Positions 10,316 through 21,209 of a stretch of DNA of 64,000 nucleotides are shown here, piece by piece (the stretch's first letter is position 1; every line of letters begins with the position of its first letter). This DNA is from Pseudomonadota bacterium. GTDB taxonomy: Bacteria > Pseudomonadota > Gammaproteobacteria > Burkholderiales > Casimicrobiaceae. The stretch is taken from NCBI GenBank assembly GCA_018241745.1, contig JAFEDG010000152.1, positions 16,469-80,468 on the forward strand, given 5' to 3'. The notes beneath the pieces are model-generated. The model was given only the letters and a program-made list of their open reading frames with translations. It had not been told where the DNA came from and searched no databases. A program made the translations under genes and the position numbers.

Positions 10316-11190
10316 CCGCCGCCTCCGCCGCCACCCCCGCCACCTCCCCCACCCCCGCCGCCGCCGCCACTGCCGCCACCGCCACCCCCGCCGCTGCGGA
10401 CCCGGTCGCGCAACAGGCTGCGCTCCATCTGCCGCAACGCGTCGAGCTTCTGCACCGCCTCGTTCGTGCGCACCTGCTCGTCGCGGACGGCACGCGTGCG
10501 CTCGGCGATCTGTGCCTGCAGCACCGCCGCCAGCTGCTTCTGCGGCGACGGGCCGCCGTTGGAGCGCGCGACGGCCTCCAGCAATTGCAACGCGCGCTGG
10601 TCGTCGGCCGGCGACCGCGACATCGAGTACAGCATCGCGAGCCGGATCCGGTTCGCGTCGCTGCGGTCGCGTGCCAGCGCTTGCGACACCGTGGCGATCT
10701 CGCGCTTGACGTCCTCGGCGGACAGCGCGGCGTAGCGCGTCAGGTCCGCGAGCAGCACCAGCGTCAACAGCTCGTCCGGGCTTGCCGCAGGCGCGCTCGG
10801 CAACGTCGTCGGGCTCGCGCTGGCGACGACCACCTGTTCGGGCGGCGTGGCCACCGGCTCCGCGGCCGACACGTGGGCGGGGGGCGCCGGCAGAACGGCG
10901 CCCGGGGACGGCGCGGGGGTCTGCGCGACGGGTGCAGCGGGAACCGGCTGCGGCACCGGCGCCGGCGCGGGATCGCGCGCCGGGGTGCTGTCGGCGGACG
11001 CAGCCTGTGCCGCCTCGAGGGCCTGCTGCATCGCGGCCTCGCTGTTGTCGGGCGGCATCGGCGTCAGCGGCAGATCGTCGTCGAAGCTCAGGTCGTCGTT
11101 GGGCATCGGCGTGATGGCCGAGCACGCGGCGAGCAGCAGCGCCGCTGCCAACGCACCCACCCAGCGCATGCGCGATGCCTGCCCGCTCAT
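10312..11190 (-). CDS. QseG-like outer membrane lipoprotein with polyglycine tail
   Basis: A 292-residue protein with a lipoprotein signal (hydrophobic GALAAALLLAACS, lipobox Cys near residue 23), a proline/alanine-rich linker (about 65-130), a helical domain (DELLTLVLLADLTRYAALSAEDVKRE onward) and a coiled-coil-like C-terminal part. The last 26 residues are 7 Gly, Ser, 18 Gly. Position between glrK and glrR, with ATGA overlaps at both ends, matches qseG, whose product contacts the kinase QseE/GlrK from the periplasm in enterobacteria. Sequence relationship to QseG is inferred from context and architecture. The polyglycine end is unusual and could be a length-variable tract. Confidence 0.75.
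10315..10392 (-). repeat. GGN-codon tract (polyglycine) that also carries the glrR ribosome binding site
   Basis: Twenty-six codons at the 3' end of the lipoprotein gene, all Gly except one Ser (codon 10369-10371), form a simple-sequence tract. Within it the minus strand has GGAGG at 10326-10322, six bases before the glrR ATG, so the repeat doubles as the Shine-Dalgarno site of glrR. Such a tract is prone to replication slippage. Confidence 0.8.
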
Positions 11191-12668
11191 CGCGCCTCCG
11201 CGGTGCGCCGCGCCGCCGGCGCCGGCACGGGCTGGACGATGCCGAACGCGAGCGGCAGCCGCAGGCGGAACACCGCGCCGCGCCGGCCGTCGGGGCGCGC
11301 CGCGACGTCGATCGTGCCGCCGTGCGCCAGTGCGTACTCGCGCGCGATCGCGAGGCCCAGGCCCGAGCCCTTGACGCGGCCGCCCGTCTGCACGGAGCCC
11401 TGGTAGAACGTCTCGAAGATCGCGCTCCGCTCGCCGGGCTCGACGCCCGGCCCCTCGTCGACCACTTCGAGCACGGCATCCTGCCTGTCCGCGGCGAGCT
11501 TCAGCGCTACCGTCGACGACCGCGGCGAGAACTTGAGCGCATTGGTGACGAGGTTGTCGACGACCGTGCGCAACCGCTCCGGGTCGCCGGTGATCGCGAG
11601 CGGCGCGAGGTCCGTCTGGAACGTGATGATCCGCGCGAGCGCCGCGAGCTTGTTGTCGCGCAGCACGCGATGAACGATGTCCGCGAGCATCACCGGGCCC
11701 AGCGTGGCCGGCTCCAGCGCGCGCGTCTGGTGGTACTTGAGCAGGTCCTCGATCAGCTTCTGCAGCGAGATCGTGTTCTCGCGGACGATGCGCACGATGT
11801 CCTGCTGCTCCGGTGACAGCGTGCCCCCGATCTCGTCGCGCAGCAGCTCGGCGCCTTCGCGGACCGCCGTCAGCGGCGTCTTCAGCTCGTGCGACACGTG
11901 CCGCAGAAAGCGATTCTGCTGGTCCTCGAGGTCCTTGAGGCGCATCCGCAGCCACTCGAGGCGCTGGCCCAGGTAGCGCAGGTCCTGCGGGCCGTTCACC
12001 TCGATCGCGTGCTTGAAGTCCGCGGCGCCCATCTGGCGGATCGCCTGGTCCAGTTGCCGGATCGGGCGCGCGATCAGCACGGCGAACAGGATGGCGAGCG
12101 CGAGCGCGATGCCGCCCGCCGCCCACGCCAGCGCCTTCCAGGTCTCGTGGCCGCGGGCCGCGGTCTCCTGCAGCCGGTCGATCGCCTGCTGCGTCACCTG
12201 GTTCATCGACGTGACGACCGCCTGCGAGCCGTCGACGAGGCGCGAATAGCCGTCGGCGAGCGCGGCGGTCGACGAGGCGTTGCGCGCCGGCTGCTTGAAC
12301 GCGCCGTACAGCTGGGACTCGCTGCCGACCAGCAGCGCGACCGCCTCGCGCACCTCCTGCGACAGCGGCAGCTGCTCGAGCTGCTGCGCCGAGGCGCGGA
12401 ACTCCTGGCGCACGCGGTTGTAGTCGTCGACGAGCGCCGGGTCGTCGAGGATCAGGTCCTGGCGCACGATCCGCTCGAGCGTCGTCGTCTGCTCGAACAT
12501 CAGCCGCGACGTGCGTACGGCGCGCGCGGATTGCTGCACCTCCTCGCTCGCCTGCGTCGCAAGGCGGTCCAGCGTCAGCACGAGCTCGGCCAACGCGTAC
12601 AGCAGCGGGAGGCTGACGAGCAGGAAGCCCAGCAGGATGAACTTGAGGAAGGACCGTGGGTAATACAC
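11187..12668 (-). CDS. glrK: Sensor histidine kinase, GlrK/QseE type
   Basis: A 493-residue membrane kinase. Helix 1 is about residues 9-30, then a periplasmic sensor of about 140 residues (helical, four-helix type), helix 2 at about 178-200, HAMP, and the HisKA domain with FLRHVSHELKTPL. The HATPase domain has NLVTNALKFSP (N box), VVDEGPGVEP (G1) and GSGLGLAIAREYA (G2). It pairs with GlrR downstream. The reading frame begins with GTG (MYYPRSFLKFIL), which directly precedes the first membrane helix. The gene is divergent from folA with only 64 bases between. Confidence 0.92.
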   Translation of the reverse strand: MYYPRSFLKFILLGFLLVSLPLLYALAELVLTLDRLATQASEEVQQSARAVRTSRLMFEQTTTLERIVRQDLILDDPALVDDYNRVRQEFRASAQQLEQLPLSQEVREAVALLVGSESQLYGAFKQPARNASSTAALADGYSRLVDGSQAVVTSMNQVTQQAIDRLQETAARGHETWKALAWAAGGIALALAILFAVLIARPIRQLDQAIRQMGAADFKHAIEVNGPQDLRYLGQRLEWLRMRLKDLEDQQNRFLRHVSHELKTPLTAVREGAELLRDEIGGTLSPEQQDIVRIVRENTISLQKLIEDLLKYHQTRALEPATLGPVMLADIVHRVLRDNKLAALARIITFQTDLAPLAITGDPERLRTVVDNLVTNALKFSPRSSTVALKLAADRQDAVLEVVDEGPGVEPGERSAIFETFYQGSVQTGGRVKGSGLGLAIAREYALAHGGTIDVAARPDGRRGAVFRLRLPLAFGIVQPVPAPAARRTAEAR

Positions 12669-12691
12669 GGTGCGCGGGACGCGGGCGTCGC

Positions 12692-12697
12692 TATAAT
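12692..12697 (+). promoter_or_regulatory. Consensus -10 box for the folA transcript
   Basis: TATAAT occurs 35 bases before the GTG chosen for folA, in the 64-base gap to divergent glrK. No clear -35 hexamer is present. It is the likely promoter of the long plus-strand gene run. Confidence 0.5.
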
Positions 12698-12732
12698 CGT
12701 CGGGGCATTATGACACCGCCCTCCCGGCTTCC

Positions 12733-13341
12733 GTGGCCGCTTCCGCACCAGTCCCCCACCGTTCCGCCGATCCCATCGGACCGTCCGTCGCCCCGTCGCG
12801 CATCGCGCTGGTGGCGGCGGTCGCGCGCAACGGGGTCATCGGGCGCGGCCTCGCGCTGCCCTGGCGGCTGCCAGGCGACCTCGCGCGCTTCCGCGCGCTG
12901 ACGATGGACCATGCGATCGTCATGGGGCGGCGCACGTGGCAGTCGCTGCCGCGGGCGCTGCCGGGCCGGCAGAACATCGTCGTCAGCAGCGACGCGCGGC
13001 TGCCGGCGGCGGGTGCCGCCGTCGTGCCGACATTCGCGGCGGCGCTCGCCACCGTCACGCAGCCGCCGCCGGTGTACGTCATCGGTGGAGCGGTGCTGTA
13101 CGCGGCCGCGCTGCCGGAGGCCGACGCGCTGTACCTGACGGAGATCGACGCCGACTACGACGGCGACGTCCTGTTCCCGGCGTACGACCGGGGCGCCTGG
13201 CGCGAGGTGTCGCGCGAAGCCGTGGCGGCCGCCGGCGATACGCCTGCGCACGCCTATGTCCACTACGTGCGCCGCGACGCGGCGCCCGTTTCCACGCGGT
13301 CGTCGTCGACCATCCAGGGAGAGTCCGATGTCAGGCGGTGA
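12733..13341 (+). CDS. folA: Dihydrofolate reductase
   Basis: DHFR reduces dihydrofolate to tetrahydrofolate with NADPH. Visible motifs include ALVAAVARNGVIGRG, LPWRLPGDLARFRALT, VMGRRTWQSLP, and YVIGGAVLYAAALPEADALYLTEID. The 202-residue product is longer than E. coli FolA (159), through about 20 extra residues in front of the core and a short C-terminal extension. The start is uncertain: GTG at 12733 is the only suitable codon upstream of the conserved core in this frame. The 3' end overlaps the next gene by 14 bases. The connection with thyA is metabolic, not operonic. Confidence 0.93.
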   Translation: MAASAPVPHRSADPIGPSVAPSRIALVAAVARNGVIGRGLALPWRLPGDLARFRALTMDHAIVMGRRTWQSLPRALPGRQNIVVSSDARLPAAGAAVVPTFAAALATVTQPPPVYVIGGAVLYAAALPEADALYLTEIDADYDGDVLFPAYDRGAWREVSREAVAAAGDTPAHAYVHYVRRDAAPVSTRSSSTIQGESDVRR

Positions 13342-13900
13342 ATTCCACGTCCACGGCGTGCACGAGCACGCGGTCGAGCACCAGGCGCACAGCGGCGACT
13401 CGTTCGCCGCGCGGATCGCGGTGATGACGGCAATCCTGTCCACGATCGGCGCGCTGTTCGCGTTCCAGGGCGCGGCCGAGCAGAATTCCGCATTGCTGCT
13501 GAAGAACGAGGCGGCGATCAGGCGCGCGGAAGCGTCCGACCAATGGGCGTTCTACCAGTCGAAAAGCAACAAGCAGAACCTCGCGGAGCTGGGCGCGGCG
13601 TTCGCGAGTGGCGACATGGCGGCCTCCTTCCGCAAGGAGGCGGAACGCTACAAGGCGGAAAAGGCCGAGATCGAGCCAAAGGCCCGCGAGCTGGAGAAGG
13701 CCGCCACCGAGGCGTCGGAACGCAGCGAGGCGGCGATGCACGTCCACCACCGCTGGGCGCAGGCGATGACGCTGGTCCAGATCGCGATCTCGCTTGCCGC
13801 CATCACGCTACTGACGCGCAAGCGCTGGCTGCAGGGGGGCGCGTACATCGCCGGTGCGGGCGGCGTCGCGCTCGCCGTGCTCGCGTTGCTGCACATCTGA
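13328..13900 (+). CDS. DUF4337 domain membrane protein
   Basis: A 190-residue protein with a histidine-rich N-terminus (HVHGVHEHAVEHQAH), one membrane helix at about 29-48, a long helical segment of about 80 residues (KNEAAIRRAEASDQWAFYQSKSNKQNL... through EAERYKAEKAEIEPKARELEKAATEASERSEAAM), and two C-terminal helices. This is the DUF4337 layout; the function is unknown. GGGAGAG precedes the ATG at good distance. It overlaps the folA end, so the two are co-transcribed. Confidence 0.85.
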   Translation: MSGGEFHVHGVHEHAVEHQAHSGDSFAARIAVMTAILSTIGALFAFQGAAEQNSALLLKNEAAIRRAEASDQWAFYQSKSNKQNLAELGAAFASGDMAASFRKEAERYKAEKAEIEPKARELEKAATEASERSEAAMHVHHRWAQAMTLVQIAISLAAITLLTRKRWLQGGAYIAGAGGVALAVLALLHI

Positions 13901-13930
13901 GGTCGACCGGCCGGCCGCGGCCGGCAAGTT

Positions 13931-13939
13931 TGCGATAAT
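13931..13939 (+). promoter_or_regulatory. Extended -10 promoter element upstream of tRNA-Leu
   Basis: TGC followed by GATAAT forms an extended -10 element. It predicts a start about 45 bases before the mature tRNA. A GC-rich hairpin lies just upstream, after the DUF4337 stop, and may separate the transcripts. Confidence 0.4.
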
Positions 13940-13990
13940 GCGCACCGCGGCCGCCTGCATCCGGTCCGGCCGCAGCATGTCGCGTCCCTG

Positions 13991-14075
13991 GCCCGAGTGG
14001 TGGAACTGGTAGACGCAGGGGACTCAAAATCCCCCGCCGCAAGGCGTGCCGGTTCGAGTCCGGCCTCGGGCACCA
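13991..14075 (+). tRNA. tRNA-Leu (anticodon CAA)
   Basis: The acceptor stem GCCCGAG pairs with CTCGGGC, and A-CCA is encoded (14072-14075). The anticodon stem GGGGA/TCCCC encloses the loop CTCAAAA with anticodon CAA (14025-14027), reading UUG. A long variable arm with a CGCC-GCAA-GGCG hairpin confirms a type II tRNA, and the T-arm is GCCGG-TTCGAGT-CCGGC. The gene ends two bases before the queA ATG. Confidence 0.97.
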
Positions 14076-14077
14076 GC

Positions 14078-17355
<3,278 letters not shown>

Positions 17356-17394
17356 AATCCGCAACGTCTTGCAATAGTTTCCGGGGGATTCCGC

Positions 17395-18396
17395 ATGTCG
17401 TTGCCGTCCACGCGACTCTCGTCGCTCGCAGTCCTGTTGGGGTTCGCGTTCGCGTCCATTGCGTCGGCGCAGGCGCCCCAGATGTTCAAGCCCGGCCCCG
17501 GCCCCGACGAGCTGTGGGACGTGACGATGAAGATGGAGATGGCGGGCATGCCGATGGCGATGCCCGCGCAGCAGATGCAGATCTGCAAGCGCAAGGACGC
17601 CGGCGGCGAGAAGTTCGCGCCGCAGAAGAACGATTGCCAGACGACGAACGTCAAGACCAGCGGCAACAAGACGACGTTCGACTTCGTGTGCAGCGGCAAG
17701 GAGCCGATGACGGGCTCCGGCACGTTCGTCGCCACCGGTGACACCTACCAGGGCACGATGCACATGAAGGGCGGCCGCAAGGGCGAGGAGATCGACATGA
17801 CGCAGACGATGTCCGGGCGCAAGGTGGGCACCTGCACCGACACGTCGCAGCAGACGGTCGCCGCGATCAAGGCGCAGGCCGACGACATGACTGCGAAGTC
17901 GTGCCAGCAGATGCTCGACGGCCTGTACGCCGACGGCATCTTCGACGCCAAGTCGGCGTGCGCGGCGCAGCGCAAGCCGTTCTGCGACAAGGTCGCCGGC
18001 ATCGCGTCCACGGCAGGAACGCCTTCCGGCTACCGCGCCGCGCAGTCCAAGTACAGCGCCCCCGTGATGGACAAGGCGTTCTCCGCGTGCGGGCGCAGCT
18101 TCGCCGACACGCAGCGCGCCGCATGCGCGTCCGGCGTCTCGTCGCGCGACTGGTCGTTCGTCGGCAGCGGCGCGTGCGACGACGACGTGCGCACGGTGGG
18201 CGACGCGCAATGCCGCGGCCGCTCGTACACCGGCATGGACCGCTCATTGGTCCCGTTGTGCAACCGGTATGCGTCGCTGATGCGCGGCAGCGGCATGAAC
18301 GCGGCGCAAGGCACGCCGGCACCTGCGGCAGCGCCGGCGCCAGCGAATCCGGTCGAGCAGGGCCTGAACCAGGTCCGGAAGCTGTTGCCGTTCTGA
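17395..18396 (+). CDS. DUF3617-like secreted cysteine-rich protein
   Basis: A 333-residue protein with a clear signal peptide (LSSLAVLLGFAFASIASAQA). The first exported part (PGPDELWDVTMKMEM...QMQICKRKD, then C...C pairs) resembles DUF3617 proteins. The second half carries many cysteines (CQQMLDGLYADGIFDAKSAC, CGRSFADTQRAAC, SGACDDDVRTVGDAQC) that suggest a disulphide-bonded periplasmic protein. It ends in a proline/alanine linker and NPVEQGLNQVRKLLPF. Function is unknown. It sits between tgt and a penicillin-binding-type peptidase. Confidence 0.75.
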   Translation: MSLPSTRLSSLAVLLGFAFASIASAQAPQMFKPGPGPDELWDVTMKMEMAGMPMAMPAQQMQICKRKDAGGEKFAPQKNDCQTTNVKTSGNKTTFDFVCSGKEPMTGSGTFVATGDTYQGTMHMKGGRKGEEIDMTQTMSGRKVGTCTDTSQQTVAAIKAQADDMTAKSCQQMLDGLYADGIFDAKSACAAQRKPFCDKVAGIASTAGTPSGYRAAQSKYSAPVMDKAFSACGRSFADTQRAACASGVSSRDWSFVGSGACDDDVRTVGDAQCRGRSYTGMDRSLVPLCNRYASLMRGSGMNAAQGTPAPAAAPAPANPVEQGLNQVRKLLPF

Positions 18397-18422
18397 CGCG
18401 CGGCGTGCCCGCGGGTGGCGGC

Positions 18423-19229
18423 GTGCGCGCCTGCGTCGCCGTCCTCGCGCTGTCCTGCGCGGCGGCCGCCGCAGCGGCCGCGCTGCCCGACCCGTTCGCG
18501 GCGTCCGCCACCTCGGCACGCGCCTACCTCGTCGTCGCCGACGGCCAGCCGCTGTGGGGCCGTGGCCCGGATACGCCGCAACGTCCGGCGAGCCTCACGA
18601 AGCTGATGACCGCGTTGCTCGTGGACGAGCGGCTCGCGCGCGGCGACGACGACGTCACGATCCCGCGCGTGGCGGCCGCCGCCGACGGCACGCGCCTCGG
18701 CCTGCGCGCAGGTGAGCACTGGCGGGCGTCTACGCTGCTCACCGGGATGCTCGTGCGCTCGGCCAACGATGCCTGTCTCGCGCTCGCCGCGTGGGTCGCC
18801 GGCGACGAGGCGACGTTCGTCGCACGGATGAATGCGCGCGCCGAGGCGCTGGGGCTCGCCGCCACGCACTTCGACAACGCCTGCGGCTTCGACGCGCCGG
18901 GCCAGCGCAGTTCCGCGGCGGACCTCGCCGTGCTCGGCACCGCCGTCATGGCCTCGCCGCGGCTCGCCGCGATCGTCCGCCTCGAGCGCGCGACGCTCGT
19001 GTCCGCAGGAGGCAGGCGGGTCGCGATCACCACCACGAACGCACTGCTGGGCCGCGTGCCCGGCGTCGTCGGCGTCAAGACCGGGTATACCCATGGCGCC
19101 GGCAGCTGCCTCGTCGCCGTCGCCGAGCGGGATGGACGCCGCGTCACGGTCGTCGTACTGGGAGGCAGCGACCGCTGGTGGGACGCCGTGGCGATGATCG
19201 AGCAGGCGTTCGCCACGCCCCGCCGGTGA
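18423..19229 (+). CDS. D-alanyl-D-alanine carboxypeptidase (S11 family)
   Basis: A serine peptidase that trims peptidoglycan stem peptides in the periplasm. All three catalytic motifs are present: SLTK (SxxK), SAN in VRSANDACLAL, and KTG in VGVKTGYTHGAG. The 268-residue protein has an alanine-rich signal peptide and no C-terminal amphipathic anchor as in PBP5, so it is closer to short S11/PBP7-like enzymes. GTG at 18423 was chosen because it gives a compact signal peptide; GTG at 18405 is possible. The stop overlaps the possible GTG start of the next gene. Confidence 0.85.
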   Translation: MRACVAVLALSCAAAAAAAALPDPFAASATSARAYLVVADGQPLWGRGPDTPQRPASLTKLMTALLVDERLARGDDDVTIPRVAAAADGTRLGLRAGEHWRASTLLTGMLVRSANDACLALAAWVAGDEATFVARMNARAEALGLAATHFDNACGFDAPGQRSSAADLAVLGTAVMASPRLAAIVRLERATLVSAGGRRVAITTTNALLGRVPGVVGVKTGYTHGAGSCLVAVAERDGRRVTVVVLGGSDRWWDAVAMIEQAFATPRR

Positions 19230-19240
19230 GCGAACCGCCG

Positions 19241-20656
19241 ATGACCGCGCCGACGCGCGCACCGACGCGCGTGCGCGCCGCGGGCGCGGGCCGCGGCGCG
19301 GGGCGTTTCGGGGTGCGCCTCCACCGCCACGGGCTGCCCGTCGCGCTGCTGCTGGCCGCCGTCGTCATCGCCTATGCGAACGCAGCGGCCACCGTGTTCC
19401 AGTTCGACGACCACGTCGTGATCGTCGAGAGTGCCGCGAGCCATGGATGGGGCGCGTGGGCCGCGGGACTGCCCGGGCTGCGGCCGCTGCTGAAAGCCAG
19501 CTACGTGGCGTCGTGGTGGGCGGGCGGCGGCACGCCGTTCGCCTTCGTCGCTTTCAACGTCGGCGTGCACGCCGCCAACGCGCTGCTCGTCTACGCGCTC
19601 GTGCTGCTGCTCGCACCGGGCCTGCGCCAGCCCGACGCGCGCACGTTGGCAACGGTCACGGCACTCGTGTTCGCACTGCATCCGGCGATGACGGAGGCCG
19701 TCACCTACCTGTCGGGACGCTCGACGTCGCTGATGACGATGTTCTACCTCGCGGCACTTGCGTGCGCGATGGGCGAGCGCCAGTCCACGCGCTGGGCCGC
19801 GCTGCCGCTGTTTGCCTGCGCCGTGCTGGTCAAGGAAACGGCCGTCGCGTGGCCCGTGGCGGTCCTGCTCGCCGTGTGGGTGAAGACCGGCGCGTGGCGC
19901 GAAGCGTGGCGACGCACGCGCGCACCGGCGCTCGCGGCAATCGCGGCGCTTGCGGCAATCGCCGCCGTGCCCGCCTACCGGCGCCTCGCCGCCGCGAGCC
20001 TCGCCACGCGCGACCCGCTGGCGAACCTGGCGGCGCAGGTCGACGCGATCGCCTATCTCGTCGTCGAGCCGCTCGCGCAGCTGCACACGAACATCGATCC
20101 GGACGTCCTGCCGGCCGCGACGAGCAGCGAGGGCTACGCGCGCCTCGCGATCGTCGTCGCGCTGGTGGCCGGCGCCGTCGCGGGACTGTGGCCGCGCCGG
20201 AGCACGGCCGGTGCCGCGGGACCGGCCTACCCGGTCACCGGGTTCGCGTGCGCGTGGTTCCTGCTGTCGCTGGCGCCGACGCATTCGGTGGCCGCGCGCT
20301 TCGATCTCGCCAACGACCGCCAGCTCTACCTCGCGCTCGTCGGCCCTGCGCTCGCGCTGGCGGCGCTGACGCTGCGCCTGCGTGCCGGGCCCGTGCTCGT
20401 CGCGGCGCTGCTCGTCGTGCTCGGCAGCGCCACGATGGCGCGCAACCTCGACTACAGGAGCGAGGTCGCGCTATGGGAGGCCACCGCGGCCCGCTCGCCC
20501 GGCAAGTCGCGCGTCCACAACAATCTCGGTTATGCGTACGAGCTGGCCGGGCGGCCGGCGGACGCGCGGCAGGCCTACGACCGCGCGCTGGCGCTGGACC
20601 CTGCCGATTACAAGGCCCGCGCCAACCGGAATCGCCTGGGGAGCGTGCTAGAATAA
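19241..20656 (+). CDS. Polytopic membrane protein with C-terminal TPR, GT-C/TMTC-like
   Basis: A 471-residue protein with about ten membrane helices and, after the first helix, the acidic pair in FQFDDHVVI, as found in GT-C-type glycosyltransferases acting on lipid-linked sugars. Other marks are HPAMTEAVTYLSGRSTSLMTM and LFACAVLVKETAVAWP. The last 45 residues form one or two TPR motifs (SRVHNNLGYAYELAGRPADARQAYDRALALDP). This layout resembles TMTC/DUF1736-type proteins; transferase activity is inferred. A GTG at 19226 overlapping the upstream stop (GTGA) is an alternative start. Confidence 0.75.
   Translation: MTAPTRAPTRVRAAGAGRGAGRFGVRLHRHGLPVALLLAAVVIAYANAAATVFQFDDHVVIVESAASHGWGAWAAGLPGLRPLLKASYVASWWAGGGTPFAFVAFNVGVHAANALLVYALVLLLAPGLRQPDARTLATVTALVFALHPAMTEAVTYLSGRSTSLMTMFYLAALACAMGERQSTRWAALPLFACAVLVKETAVAWPVAVLLAVWVKTGAWREAWRRTRAPALAAIAALAAIAAVPAYRRLAAASLATRDPLANLAAQVDAIAYLVVEPLAQLHTNIDPDVLPAATSSEGYARLAIVVALVAGAVAGLWPRRSTAGAAGPAYPVTGFACAWFLLSLAPTHSVAARFDLANDRQLYLALVGPALALAALTLRLRAGPVLVAALLVVLGSATMARNLDYRSEVALWEATAARSPGKSRVHNNLGYAYELAGRPADARQAYDRALALDPADYKARANRNRLGSVLE
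20646..20654 (+). promoter_or_regulatory. Extended -10 element upstream of yajC
   Basis: TGC-TAGAAT overlaps the stop codon of the preceding gene and predicts a leader of about 130 bases for yajC. The leader (20657-20788) contains small GC-rich hairpins but no recognised RNA motif. Confidence 0.4.
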
Positions 20657-20788
20657 CGGGTTGATTTGGCGAGCGGTTTTCGCCCCGCCGCCCGCGCGCG
20701 GACGGGCGTCGCGCAACGTTTCGACCGCCGCCGACGAGAAGCCGGCTTTGCACCGGCCCCTTGAGCGCCACCGTTTTGGAGAACCGCC

Positions 20789-21118
20789 GTGTTGATCAGT
20801 AACGCCTACGCGCAAACCGCCGGCGCGGCCCCCGGCCAGTTGGACATGTTCACGTCCTTCCTGCCGATGATCGCGATCTTCATCGTGTTCTACTTCCTGC
20901 TGATCCGTCCCCAGCAGAAGCGCGCGAAGGAGCAGAAGGAACTGTTGTCCGCCCTCGAGAAGGGCAACGAGGTGATCACCGCCGGCGGCATGGTCGGCCG
21001 CATCACCAAGATCAACGAGCAGTACGTGACGCTCGACGTGTCCAATGGCGTCGAAGTCACGTTCCAGCGCAGCAGCGTTGCGCAACTGCTGCCCAAGGGC
21101 ACCCTCAAGTCGCTGTAA
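20789..21118 (+). CDS. yajC: Preprotein translocase subunit YajC
   Basis: A small inner membrane partner of SecDF. The 109-residue protein has one helix (about 22-38, FLPMIAIFIVFYFLLI) followed by the family mark RPQQKRAKEQKE and the GGMVGRITKI...V.L.V..GVE cytoplasmic domain. The start is GTG, supported by GGAG 7 bases upstream. It leads the yajC-secD-secF order typical of proteobacteria. Confidence 0.97.
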   Translation: MLISNAYAQTAGAAPGQLDMFTSFLPMIAIFIVFYFLLIRPQQKRAKEQKELLSALEKGNEVITAGGMVGRITKINEQYVTLDVSNGVEVTFQRSSVAQLLPKGTLKSL

Positions 21119-21209
21119 CGGGCCGCACCGCCGGCGCGGCCCCGGGCCCGCCGGCATCGCACTCCGCCCGCTCCGGGCCTCCGCCCCCGCCTTTCGTGGT
21201 TGAACGACG

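Noticed and set aside
13901..13930. GC-rich palindrome after the DUF4337 gene as an intrinsic terminator
   Set aside because: No T-tract follows; the downstream bases instead form the tRNA promoter.
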